DNA of 24,548 nt from IMG/VR virus record IMGVR_UViG_3300025030_000404, positions 1 to 24,548 of that record; one strand, 5' to 3'. Shown piece by piece: positions 1 through 8,266 of the stretch (position 1 is its first letter; every line of letters starts with the position of its first letter). This DNA comes from a virus. A model generated the notes under the pieces. That model was not told the DNA's origin. It searched no databases and worked only from the letters and a program-made list of their open reading frames with translations. The position numbers and the translations under genes are program-made.

Positions 1-2475
1 CACGGCACGTCCGTTGCGGATGGTTGCCAGCGCAAAGCCTGCGCCGTCAATCTCGTTGTTCTCAAACACGATGTTCTCTGCATCACCGTGAACGTCTACC
101 ACGCCGCTGTAGAGGTATTTAGTGTTACCTCCCTGAACAAACGTTTCGTTGAACCGGGCAGGGTCTTGAGAGAAGCTGTTCCCCTTGACGGTGACGGTGT
201 TGGTGGCGAACTCCCTGACGGAAATGGTCAGCGCGTGCTTGTGGTTGTAAAGCGTGTTGCCGGTCACTTCGATGTTGTGACCCGATACTCCGATCCCGTC
301 GCCGTATCTGCCGCCTGCCCCGGCGTATTTTCCGAGGTAGTCATAAGTGCGGTTATACTCCACTCTACCGCCGATGCCCTGGAATTGGAGCCCGATTGCT
401 GCCGCCTCAGACCCTTTTGCCACGTTGTGATGAATGTAGGCGTTCCGGCCCGTCACAACAAGGCCGTTGGTGTCCTCAGTCGATCCGGTGTTATCAAAAA
501 TCAGCCCCTCTACCTCCACGTCATCCGTGTGCGTGTACACCACCACATCAGATGCGGTGAAGGTATAGACGGGCAAAATGTCAACGGTCGCCGTACTACC
601 GGTGACGTCAACAACGTTGGTCAGCACGCCGTATTTGTATCCCGGCACGTACTCGGTTGCGGCGGTCAGGCGGATCATGTCGCCCTCAGCAACCGTCACA
701 CCGCCGGGAACGGTGAAGGTGTTGACACCCTTAGTCACAGCGATGGACTGCCCGGTATAGTTTGCAAACCACCCGCCAATGTTCAGCGTGTTGGCGTCCG
801 TGACGGCACATTTCAGCGTGGCCCCGTTGCCGTGAATCTTGATGCCTGTGGGGTATCCTGCCGATAGGGTAGCAGTGAGGTTGTACGTTTTTGTGCCGTT
901 AAAGTGGACATCCTTATACGCGCTTGCCTCAAGGATCGCTCTCAGCGGTACTTGGTCTGCGGTCGTCCCGTCACCCGCTGCGTCTACCCAGTCAACAAAA
1001 ACGTCTCCCACCAGCTTCCCGAACACTAGATTAGGATACTCAAAGTTATCAAGCCACATCTGCCGAGGCGCAACGAGTGGGCCGTTGATGGTGAGCACGC
1101 CCGCTGTGTGGTCTATTACCGCTCCCGGCTGGATTCTAAGTGTGATGTTTGCCGGGACCGTGACGTGGTTGCTCATCGGCCAGGTGCCGGGGGTGACAAC
1201 GAGGGTTTTTACTGCGCTGCCGATATCCGTGATAGCCTGGTTTATGGCAACGTGCGACAGCGTGCCGCCGTTGTAGGCAGTTGCGTACACCTCGTTATCC
1301 ACATCCCCCGGCTGCAACGCGCTATCAGCCGTAGCTTTGACTGCGGCAATTTGCGCGGCTCGGGCGGTGGAGTAGGAGGTGAAAGAGACGGTAGAGACAA
1401 AGCCGGTATGGTTGCTGCCGTCATAGTCAAGGTTGGATAGTGCGGAGTGGTCCGTGGTTCCTGCTGGGCCCGTTTCCCCCTGTGGCCCCTGCGCCCCCGT
1501 GGCTCCGTCCGAACCCTTCTGCGCCTGCATCTGCCATGTGTCATTCTGCGGAGTGGTCGGGCTTGCCGGGGGTATCCACGGCGGGAGGTTGAGGGATGGT
1601 AACTTCGCCGCGAATGAAGATCCGTTGTAAGTCACAGAGTCCAGAGTGGAGTAGTTGGTGAACGCGGACCAAGCGCCCTTGAATACAAGTGTGCCACCGT
1701 CCAAACCTGCTGGCCCGGTTGCGCCCGTTGCGCCTGTCTCGCCTTGTGGTCCCTGTGGCCCAGTCGCCCCGGAGTATCCTTGGAATCCCTGCGGACCCTG
1801 TGGCCCTTCCGGACCTGTCGCACCCGTCGCACCTGTATCCCCATGCTCCGCGCTGAGGCTCCAGTATGTCGGGCTTGAGTCCGGAGCAGCACCGGTAGAT
1901 GTACCAATGGCGATGTAGGTAGACGCAGGGGTGCCGTAGCTCACGGCGTCGTTGGCGTAGTATTCGACCAATTCCTCCCAGACTCCGCGCCAAGCCATGG
2001 ACCCGCCAGCTACACCCTGTGGCCCTGTGGCACCGGTCGGGCCTTGAGGGCCGGTTGCCCCGGTTGCCCCTGTCGCCCCCCTTGGTATGGAGAAATCAAA
2101 CACAGCCGCGCTGCTGGTCCCGGTGTTGTTGACCGTGGCGGAGCTTCCCGCCGCGCCAGTGGTGACGGTGCCGACTGCAATGGTGGCCGCCTGCCCTGCC
2201 GGGCCTACTGCGCTGGAAAGCTGCGCTTGGGTAACGCGCCCCCCGCCTACTCCGGTATAGGCCGCGAACACCTCGGGCGATATCCCCGCCGTGGTTTCCC
2301 CCGTGGCGTTAATGGTGCCGTCCGCCTCAACCTCAAGGCCGACACCGGGCTTGACGATGCCTGCGCGGGTATCGGTGGCAATGGGAACAACAGGGGTTGC
2401 CGCACCGTAAAGCATCTGCGCGGTAAGGAAGGCGGCAAACAGAACAAGTGTGGCATAGATACAGAAGCGTTTCAT
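1..2475 (-). CDS. Large tail fibre/spike with collagen-like tracts and beta-helix (partial, C-terminus outside window)
   Basis: An open frame of 825 codons starts at ATG 2473-2475 after a GGAGG ribosome site and has no stop before the left edge, so the C-terminus is missing. The first ~26 residues (MKRFCIYATLVLFAAFLTAQ...) look like a Sec signal peptide. Three collagen-like Gly-X-Y tracts (GATGATGPQGP and similar) lie near residues 130-156, 214-260 and 319-340, separated by short globular segments that both contain a W-x-x-(F/L)-V/T-x-Y motif. From about residue 400 the protein turns into repeated short beta-strand and Asn/Gly turns (for example NNEIDGAGFAL, GNTLYNH), typical of right-handed parallel beta-helix spikes. 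Family knowledge: collagen-like tracts trimerise phage fibres, and beta-helices bind or cut surface glycans. Inference: a host-recognition fibre or spike. It is the last gene of the late operon in view, 42 bp after the other spike. Confidence 0.85.
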   Translation of the reverse strand, partial: MKRFCIYATLVLFAAFLTAQMLYGAATPVVPIATDTRAGIVKPGVGLEVEADGTINATGETTAGISPEVFAAYTGVGGGRVTQAQLSSAVGPAGQAATIAVGTVTTGAAGSSATVNNTGTSSAAVFDFSIPRGATGATGATGPQGPTGATGPQGVAGGSMAWRGVWEELVEYYANDAVSYGTPASTYIAIGTSTGAAPDSSPTYWSLSAEHGDTGATGATGPEGPQGPQGFQGYSGATGPQGPQGETGATGATGPAGLDGGTLVFKGAWSAFTNYSTLDSVTYNGSSFAAKLPSLNLPPWIPPASPTTPQNDTWQMQAQKGSDGATGAQGPQGETGPAGTTDHSALSNLDYDGSNHTGFVSTVSFTSYSTARAAQIAAVKATADSALQPGDVDNEVYATAYNGGTLSHVAINQAITDIGSAVKTLVVTPGTWPMSNHVTVPANITLRIQPGAVIDHTAGVLTINGPLVAPRQMWLDNFEYPNLVFGKLVGDVFVDWVDAAGDGTTADQVPLRAILEASAYKDVHFNGTKTYNLTATLSAGYPTGIKIHGNGATLKCAVTDANTLNIGGWFANYTGQSIAVTKGVNTFTVPGGVTVAEGDMIRLTAATEYVPGYKYGVLTNVVDVTGSTATVDILPVYTFTASDVVVYTHTDDVEVEGLIFDNTGSTEDTNGLVVTGRNAYIHHNVAKGSEAAAIGLQFQGIGGRVEYNRTYDYLGKYAGAGGRYGDGIGVSGHNIEVTGNTLYNHKHALTISVREFATNTVTVKGNSFSQDPARFNETFVQGGNTKYLYSGVVDVHGDAENIVFENNEIDGAGFALATIRNGRAV

Positions 2476-2517
2476 GTGTCCTCCGTGGCCGGTGTTCTCC
2501 GACAAACGGTTAAGGGG

Positions 2518-4554
2518 TTAGTTCAGGATTGCCCAGCAGGCGCTTGACGTGGTGCATGTCGCCTTGTACCACTTCCCGGTGGAACTGTTCAGGTATTCGT
2601 AACCTACCTGCGCGGGTGTCGATGCAGGCGCACCTACCGCCACATCCCGGCTGGTGATGTATCCGGTGGTGTAAGTGGTCGCCCCGAGGCGCACCCTGCC
2701 GCTTGGCTGGTCAATAATGGTGTTGGCAATGCTGGTGGCGTCGTTCACCCGGATTTCGTAAGTGCCCCCGGTGATGACACGAAAGGTGTTGTTTCTAATC
2801 TCCGTCGCCAAAGTTTCGGACGCATATATTCCATTAGTGACGTTGGACAGCTCAAACACGTTGTTGCGTATCTTGGTGCCGTAGGTGATTAAATGGCTAG
2901 CGTGGGAGCCACCCACCGCAAGACCGCTGAGCCTGATCTGGTACGGGTTTGTGTTGGTGTAATCGGCGTAGAACTGGTTACTGTGGATATCGGTATTGAT
3001 GCCGTTGTAATTCAGGACGCCGCCCCTTCCAAGGATGTTGTTGGCTATCACGGTCCCTTTGGCGTTGTAAATTTCGATGTTGTACCGCGCCACATCCGTT
3101 GCTGGCTGCGATGTGTAATACAAGTGGTTGCCAGTTATGATGGTCCTGTTGTCAACAGCGGCCTCATCGGTGCCGCCTGTGTCCCAAAACCGCGCAACTA
3201 AAATATTGGTAATGGCATTGTCGTAAACTTTGCACCCGGAAATGGTGATGTTGCCGATGTTCGCTCCGGGGATATCAAACGACTCCCCGGTGTGGATGCC
3301 GTAGGTGGTGTTATTGTAGGCAATAGCGCCCGTCACAGTCGTGTTATACGCCCCCTGGTGTAGTCCTATGCCGCTGTCATGTTCGTTGTCATAGTACCTG
3401 CCACCGATGATGCGAGTCCCTGCAACAGCGGCTGAGTGCAGTCCTTTTTTCCCGTTGCCATGGGAGGTGACATTCTGCCATGTGCTGTAGTCGCCCCCCG
3501 TCACCGGGCCGCAACCGTTGCCGGTCACGCCGTAGATTTCCACATCTTTGACGATGGTATTTTTGCCGCTGGTGGATACCCCGTAGTTGGCAACAGATGA
3601 CCACACCCACGACTGATTAGCCATGTTGCCATCGACTTTGCCGCCGGAAAAGGTCACGTTGTCGGCGCTGATTTCAACCATAGTGTGAGCGCTGCTGGTG
3701 CCGGCTGCTGAGTTGTCCTTTATTTTGATCGTGCCGTAATGCTCAATGATGATGCTTCGGTTCACGGATATTTCGTCATCGATGATGTATTCTTTCGTCC
3801 GGGAACGCAGCACCCCGCCGATGTTGAGCGCGGCGACAGCGGCCTCCCACTGTATCTGGTCCTGCACTCCGTCTACATCCCACCAGTCAGGCTCCGCATA
3901 GGATATCCCCGAAGTGGCCCCGCCGTGGCGGAACTTGGGTTCTCCGTTCACTGCACCGTTAAGAACCAGAGCACCAGCCCCGGCTGTTTTCAGGTTGGTG
4001 ACAGGCCCGTCAATGGTGAGGGTGCCACTGAAGCTAATAGACGCCCCGTTGACTCCCACAAGGTGGATGTTGTCAGTGACGGTCAAGGTGGTAACGCTTT
4101 GATCCGTGGCATACTTCAGCGTGGTAGGCGTCACCGAGCCAATGGTTGCAACCGCTGCCGACAGGGTGCCGTAGGTGGCAACGTCGGCCTCTAAGGGGTC
4201 GATGGCATCTTTGATACTGACATTGTCCCGGTCGTATACCGTCACCCCTGCGGCGGTTTTGATAACGAATCTGTAGAGCCCGTCACCGTAGAGCTGCGCC
4301 GTGCCGTTGCTGTCCAGCGTGTACGGGTTCGCCGCAACCGTGGACTTGCTGCGGTTCAGCCAAATCGTCTTTGGGGTGCTGGTGCCAGCGGCGTAAGCGT
4401 AGACCTTCCCCCCCGCCAAGGCACCGGAACTGTTGCGCACCTGGGAGAGCAGGAAAGTGATACTCTGCGCGTTGGTCGCCGCCTGCGCCGGTTCAGGGCA
4501 TCCGCACCCTACTAAAGCTAGAGTGATCAGTAGATAAGCGATAAAGCGTTTCAT
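2518..4554 (-). CDS. Tailspike with beta-helix (pectate-lyase-like fold) and N-terminal lipoprotein-type signal
   Basis: 678 aa from ATG 4552-4554, which has GGAG five bases upstream. An in-frame upstream start would overlap the previous gene and has no ribosome site. Residues 1-25 are a signal sequence with a lipobox LVGC (C17) and also an AQA signal-peptidase-I-like site at 23-25. Residues ~26-115 match the compact head-binding domain common at the start of phage tailspikes (SQVRNSSGALAGG..., then KVYAYAAGTSTPKTIW). The middle, about residues 250-630, is rich in short strands with Asn/Gly/Ile turns (GNGKKGLHS, ITGNHLYYT), the signature of a right-handed beta-helix. The end has a Gly-Tyr-Trp-Tyr segment seen at spike C-termini. 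Likely role: a trimeric receptor-binding or depolymerising spike. The catalytic residues cannot be assigned by eye. Confidence 0.85.
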   Translation of the reverse strand: MKRFIAYLLITLALVGCGCPEPAQAATNAQSITFLLSQVRNSSGALAGGKVYAYAAGTSTPKTIWLNRSKSTVAANPYTLDSNGTAQLYGDGLYRFVIKTAAGVTVYDRDNVSIKDAIDPLEADVATYGTLSAAVATIGSVTPTTLKYATDQSVTTLTVTDNIHLVGVNGASISFSGTLTIDGPVTNLKTAGAGALVLNGAVNGEPKFRHGGATSGISYAEPDWWDVDGVQDQIQWEAAVAALNIGGVLRSRTKEYIIDDEISVNRSIIIEHYGTIKIKDNSAAGTSSAHTMVEISADNVTFSGGKVDGNMANQSWVWSSVANYGVSTSGKNTIVKDVEIYGVTGNGCGPVTGGDYSTWQNVTSHGNGKKGLHSAAVAGTRIIGGRYYDNEHDSGIGLHQGAYNTTVTGAIAYNNTTYGIHTGESFDIPGANIGNITISGCKVYDNAITNILVARFWDTGGTDEAAVDNRTIITGNHLYYTSQPATDVARYNIEIYNAKGTVIANNILGRGGVLNYNGINTDIHSNQFYADYTNTNPYQIRLSGLAVGGSHASHLITYGTKIRNNVFELSNVTNGIYASETLATEIRNNTFRVITGGTYEIRVNDATSIANTIIDQPSGRVRLGATTYTTGYITSRDVAVGAPASTPAQVGYEYLNSSTGKWYKATCTTSSACWAILN

Positions 4555-4562
4555 GGGCGCTC

Positions 4563-4844
4563 CTATTTTTCGGTAAGCATCGTTACTTTTTCGGTCACGC
4601 ATTTGAGATCCTTTTCAATCGTCTGTATGCGGTAGTCAAGGGCGGTGTCTTTGGCGTCCAGCCGTGAGGCTATCTGCAACATCTCCATGCGCAGGTTGGG
4701 GGCCTGCCAGAACACTGAGAAACTGAGCAAACCCGTTGCTATTGACAGAATAATCGCGATACCTTTCATCCAAGCCAGGAGGCCAGAATGGTCGTCACAG
4801 TGGCCCGGAGTTTCACAGTTTTGGGGGAGCGTTTTCGGGGTCAC
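4563..4844 (-). CDS. Small one-helix membrane protein with C-terminal coiled coil (holin-accessory-like)
   Basis: 93 aa starting at GTG 4842-4844, chosen because AGGAGG lies six bases upstream. A Cys/His-bearing N-terminus (residues 1-20) is followed by one hydrophobic helix at about 25-48 (MKGIAIILSIATGLLSFSVF) and then a charged heptad-like region at about 55-93. One membrane helix plus a coiled coil resembles XhlA-type or other small lysis-associated proteins, but no specific family is certain. It lies between the ejection genes and the spikes, where many phages keep lysis genes. No endolysin is visible next to it. The spike gene starts eight bases after its stop, so the two are probably co-translated. 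Confidence 0.7.
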   Translation of the reverse strand: MTPKTLPQNCETPGHCDDHSGLLAWMKGIAIILSIATGLLSFSVFWQAPNLRMEMLQIASRLDAKDTALDYRIQTIEKDLKCVTEKVTMLTEK

Positions 4845-4853
4845 AGATGCCTC

Positions 4854-4955
4854 CTAGCAGTAGTAGGTTTTGGAAGAGGGGCGGGGCGTCACCGGCTTCG
4901 GCTTGGTCGTTGGCTTCGGCGCTGCTTTCGGCTTGGGAGCGGACTTCTTGGGCAT
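4854..4955 (-). CDS. 33-aa Lys/Pro/Ala-rich basic peptide
   Basis: ATG at 4953-4955 has AGGAG six bases upstream and reads MPKKSAPKPKAAPKPTTKPK then VTPRPSSKTYYC before TAG. Its stop is followed within ten bases by the GTG start of the next gene, whose ribosome site overlaps it, as expected in a real operon. The composition is almost only Lys, Pro, Ala, Thr and Ser, like basic tails of DNA-binding proteins. No function can be named. A longer overlapping reading frame on the same strand lacks a ribosome site and looks like its shadow. Confidence 0.6.
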   Translation of the reverse strand: MPKKSAPKPKAAPKPTTKPKPVTPRPSSKTYYC

Positions 4956-5187
4956 GTGTTGCTCCTTTCTTGGGTTGGTGGTAAAAAGCGTCAATATAAT
5001 GGCGAAAATCTGTCAAGCGTCAAATTTGTGGCGGTTTTATTGTAACCTCGCGGTATACTTGGCTCTAATGAGCGTCAAATATTTGTGGTTGACAGCGGTG
5101 CATTTTTCCCGTAAACACTTGAATTAAAGCCGCGCAGCGTGTAGTTAAGACTAATAAAGCTTGCTTTTAGCCTCCCCTGTTAAACAC
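4956..5187. other. Gene-free AT-richer intergenic stretch with repeated AGCGTCAA motifs
   Basis: About 230 bases without a credible gene, visibly richer in A+T than the flanking genes. It holds three copies of AGCGTCAA (see the repeat entry) and several TTGAC hexamers on the minus strand. It could hold a promoter for the small-protein and spike genes, but no -35/-10 pair with normal spacing stands out: the best, TTGACG (5018-5023) with TATATT (4993-4998), is 19 bp apart. Confidence 0.4.
4987..5088. repeat. Direct repeats of AGCGTCAAAT(AT)TTGTGG
   Basis: AGCGTCAAATTTGTGG at 5016-5031 and AGCGTCAAATATTTGTGG at 5071-5088 differ only by a two-base insertion. A third partial copy, AGCGTCAAT, is at 4987-4995. 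All are in the same orientation, with the first two 55 bp apart. Read on the minus strand each gives TTGACG, a -35-like hexamer. They may be regulator-binding sites or duplicated promoter elements upstream of the spike genes. Function is inferred from position only. Confidence 0.55.
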
Positions 5188-5214
5188 CGTGGGGAAAACC
5201 TCTCTTTCCCCACG
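5188..5214 (-). terminator. Strong hairpin after the last ejection gene (possible terminator or processing site)
   Basis: CGTGGGGAAA (5188-5197) pairs perfectly with TTTCCCCACG (5205-5214) across a 7-nt loop. It begins eleven bases after the stop of the ejection gene on the minus strand. No T-run follows, so it may be a weak terminator, an mRNA-stabilising hairpin or a processing site rather than a classic intrinsic terminator. Confidence 0.5.
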
Positions 5215-5224
5215 CCCCATTCAC

Positions 5225-6865
5225 TCAAGGTTGTTGCTGAGAATCCCTTGTCGCGATTGCCGCTGCCGTTGCTGCCTTGCCAACATACGGCGCTACCGCC
5301 TTGGCTCCCTTCATCCCCTTGCCCCACATGCGCAGGAACTCCCCCTGAACGCGGGGCGAAGAAGCGGCAAGAAGCGCCCCGAAAGAAGGGTCAACAAGCT
5401 TGGTAAGGGCTGCGCTGCCGATGAGCGCGGGACCGGTGCCAGCAAGGCCAACGGGCATGACGGAACTGTGGGAGTAACCGGCGATGGCTTGACCCAATTC
5501 CTCCCCACCTTCTTTGCCAAGGATGTCAACCAGTTCCCTGCGAAGTGCGAAGTTGTCTTTCATGGCGGACATGAGGCGGCGCAAGGTCTGATCTGCCACA
5601 ATGCGCCCTGACATACCCTGCTTGCGAAGCATCAGCCCAGCCTCCACATCCTTGATGATCTTGGTGGCTTCGGTGTACCCTTTGGTCATCTCGTCGTACT
5701 GTGGCACGTTGGCTGTGATGGTATCCTTCACCCTATTGCGGATTTGCGCTACAAACTGCCGAGCCTGGGAAGAGTCGGAATAGAAGTCGTCAAGGCGGCG
5801 TTTTAGCGCGTCCAAGCCTAGGGCGCTGTTGTCCCCCGGCTGTGCCCCATATGCCGATACCTCCTCTATAATCTCTTCAACGTCCTTTCTCCCCGCCTTG
5901 CCCATTGCCATACGAGAGGTATCAAGCGCCCCGGTTGCGGGGTCTACCTTGACGTTGTATTTCTGCATCAGTGCCACGACTTCATTCTTTACGGGCCTCA
6001 CGTCAATCGGGGTGCCGTTCTGCGCTATCTGTTGAAGGTGGCCTTGGTATGCAGTTGTCCTGGCATCCTTGAGGCGGGTGAGGGCTGTACGTGCCGATTC
6101 AACGATATCCTCGCCCGATATCTTGCCGCGCAGTGCCTTGTCATAGGTGGTGGCGCTCTTCAGGGGGTTCATGCTGTTGGTAGGCTGCATTCCGCTTGCT
6201 ATGGCTTCCTCTACCGCCCCGGTGCCTGTCCCTGACAGTCTGCCGAGCAGGGGTTTTGCCGCCTTGCCCCCAAGCTTTGCAACCCCGCCCACAACGGGGG
6301 GAATGACCTTCCCTACTACCTGCCCACCCATTTCATAGGTTGCCCCGGTGCCAAGGTCTTTGAGCGTCTGCCCTGCGCTTTGCGGCGCTCCTTCCAATGC
6401 GTCGGCAAGGTACTTGCCTGTTGCAAAGCCTGTTGCTGAACCAGCAACCCCGCCAACAATCCCACCAGGGATAGCGCCTACAACGGGAACGGTAACGCCC
6501 CCCGTACCTGCGCCAAGGGTCGCGCCACCAATACCCCCCAAGGTCGCGCCACCCACTTCCAACGTGGGCCTTGCGATATTGGCAAGGGTTTTGCGGGAAG
6601 GAAGATATTCTTTTGCGCGGGTCAGCAGTGAGCCTTCATCGGCTACAAACTTCTTGCGGGCCGCTTCACTCTCCGCTGTGGTGGGGTTCATGTTGCCGGT
6701 GACGGTCTTGTGCCGACTGTCCCGCTTGTTCAGTTCCATCAGCACACTGTCAGCGTCATGCCCGTCATCGAGCGCCTGTTTGTAGTTCATGCCCGTGCGC
6801 TTGCCTAGTTCGGCCATCACTTCATCTTTGCTGTAACCGTCTCGGAGCGCGGCCTGAATGTCCAT
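5225..6865 (-). CDS. DNA ejection/internal virion protein (P22 gp16-position)
   Basis: 546 aa from ATG 6863-6865 with AGGAG six bases upstream. The N-terminus carries two short helical repeats (LRDGYSKDEVMAELGKRTGM, then LDDGHDADSVLMELNKR) like the 'G-x-x-x-x-E-V' repeats found in phage internal proteins. Residues ~100-160 form a long Gly/Ala/Val hydrophobic stretch able to enter membranes, and a second hydrophobic zone lies near 475-505. The rest is helical. It is the third of three proteins in the P22 order gp7-gp20-gp16, which are packed in the virion and ejected with the DNA to cross the cell envelope. The family match is by architecture and synteny, not a clear sequence motif. Confidence 0.7.
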   Translation of the reverse strand: MDIQAALRDGYSKDEVMAELGKRTGMNYKQALDDGHDADSVLMELNKRDSRHKTVTGNMNPTTAESEAARKKFVADEGSLLTRAKEYLPSRKTLANIARPTLEVGGATLGGIGGATLGAGTGGVTVPVVGAIPGGIVGGVAGSATGFATGKYLADALEGAPQSAGQTLKDLGTGATYEMGGQVVGKVIPPVVGGVAKLGGKAAKPLLGRLSGTGTGAVEEAIASGMQPTNSMNPLKSATTYDKALRGKISGEDIVESARTALTRLKDARTTAYQGHLQQIAQNGTPIDVRPVKNEVVALMQKYNVKVDPATGALDTSRMAMGKAGRKDVEEIIEEVSAYGAQPGDNSALGLDALKRRLDDFYSDSSQARQFVAQIRNRVKDTITANVPQYDEMTKGYTEATKIIKDVEAGLMLRKQGMSGRIVADQTLRRLMSAMKDNFALRRELVDILGKEGGEELGQAIAGYSHSSVMPVGLAGTGPALIGSAALTKLVDPSFGALLAASSPRVQGEFLRMWGKGMKGAKAVAPYVGKAATAAAIATRDSQQQP

Positions 6866-6874
6866 GTCGTTCTC

Positions 6875-8266
6875 CTAGTAGGCGGAAAGGGGTTTCTTGG
6901 TGCCACCGCCGCCCTTGCTTGCACCGATCTTGCCAAATCCTTTTGTCACTTTGGGCGCAACGGTTGCCGCTGAATCAACAGCATCGTTGTAATTGCTGAT
7001 GGTCCTATCGGCTTCCTGCTCGTAGTATTTCAGCAGTTGGCGAATGGCCGTTCTTGCCCCGCTTCCGCCCCCGCTGACAGACTGAAGCAAGTTCTGCTCG
7101 TAGTTGGATACTGCGCCAGGGCCAATAACAGAAGCGCGAAGTTGCCCCGCCCCTGCCGCTGCCAGCTTTTTAAACAGTTCGGCCTCTGATGTCGCGGGTA
7201 TGTCAAAAATGCCGGATACAGAAGCAAGCGCGTTGCCCTTCAGCCCTCCAGCATTGCCGCCGTCAAGGAGTTGCACCATTTGGGTGATGCGCGGCTTGGT
7301 CGCCTCTGCCGTCCTCGCCTCTCTGCGGAGTTTGGGGAGGTCTTTGACGGCTTCCCTTGCAACAATGGGGTCCGTCTTGTCGGTGGCCGGGGCAGCGGGT
7401 TTATAACGTGGCGCTTTTTTGGTGCCAGTCAGTTTCCCGCTCGCATCGTAAAGCTCTGTCACCTCTGTATCGCCATCGTTATACTTGCGGTCAAATGGTT
7501 TACTAGGTGCCTCTTTCGGCTTGAAGTGAAACGTTGACTTGCTGGTTTCAGGGTCAAGAACGTTGTAGCCTATCACATCGCCCGTTGTCGGGTCTTTGAT
7601 TGCAACCACAAGGTTGTCGTCCTTGGTGCTGAAATCATCCAGTGTCATGTTCTGGACAATGGGGTTATCAGGCTGAAAACTCTTGTAACCGTCAAGAAGC
7701 TTTTGCGCTAGCCCTCTTCCGGCTTCCCCGCCCTTGGACACCAGCGGCGACAGGGTTTTTATCATTTCCTTGCCCTGCTCGAAATCGGCTTTCTTTTTGA
7801 GAAATCCTGCGCGGTCGCCGCCCCCTGCCATGGTCTGCATTTCCATTTCGGCAAGCTTGGCATCAAGGTCTATCATGGTGGGGAGTTGCCCCTGCGCTGC
7901 CGTGTTCCCCTGTGACGCAAGCCCTGCGGTAACTTTCAGCCGGTCCATCTGAGAGGCAGGCTGTTGAACAGGACCAAGGCCGGAAAGCGCCGATTCCTGC
8001 CCCGGTTGTACCGGCCCCATGCCTGTCGGTTCAGGGTAGAGGTATCCGCCCTTGGCGTTGGACAAGGCGTCCCTCAGGGCGAGCTCGTCGGTGTTCTTGC
8101 GCTGTGCCCCCTGTAGCTGCAAATCGGCAAGGGTGCGCCGTGCTGCGCGGTCGGTCGCTTCATCGGCATACTGCTGGTCTTGCCGCTTCAGTTGCGCCAG
8201 AGTGCCGAGCGTGTTGGTGAGGTTGGCTAAGCCCTGATTTGTAGACGCCCAAGGGTCCATTGCCAT
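6875..8266 (-). CDS. DNA ejection/internal virion protein (P22 gp20-position)
   Basis: 463 aa. ATG 8264-8266 is chosen because it overlaps the upstream stop as TAATG and has GGAGG eight bases upstream; the TTG further up would sit on that ribosome site. It is rich in Gln and Ala, with long helices (residues ~15-55 and ~290-420), no cysteine seen, and no membrane helix, fitting an internal virion protein. Its length is close to that of P22 gp20 (about 470 aa) and it sits in the same slot between the gp7-like and gp16-like proteins. The exact role in ejection is inferred from context. Confidence 0.65.
   Translation of the reverse strand: MAMDPWASTNQGLANLTNTLGTLAQLKRQDQQYADEATDRAARRTLADLQLQGAQRKNTDELALRDALSNAKGGYLYPEPTGMGPVQPGQESALSGLGPVQQPASQMDRLKVTAGLASQGNTAAQGQLPTMIDLDAKLAEMEMQTMAGGGDRAGFLKKKADFEQGKEMIKTLSPLVSKGGEAGRGLAQKLLDGYKSFQPDNPIVQNMTLDDFSTKDDNLVVAIKDPTTGDVIGYNVLDPETSKSTFHFKPKEAPSKPFDRKYNDGDTEVTELYDASGKLTGTKKAPRYKPAAPATDKTDPIVAREAVKDLPKLRREARTAEATKPRITQMVQLLDGGNAGGLKGNALASVSGIFDIPATSEAELFKKLAAAGAGQLRASVIGPGAVSNYEQNLLQSVSGGGSGARTAIRQLLKYYEQEADRTISNYNDAVDSAATVAPKVTKGFGKIGASKGGGGTKKPLSAY

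Noticed and set aside
88-867. 259-codon open frame on the plus strand
   Set aside because: Antisense to the partial fibre gene, whose opposite frame is open for 825 codons with clear collagen and beta-helix signs.
1457-2080. Tandem DNA repeat array or CRISPR-like pattern
   Set aside because: The periodicity comes from collagen Gly-X-Y codons in three tracts; there are no regular spacers or conserved repeat units.
4813-5016. 67-codon minus-strand frame before the membrane gene
   Set aside because: No ribosome site; overlaps the 33-aa peptide in another frame, and that one has AGGAG and correct spacing.
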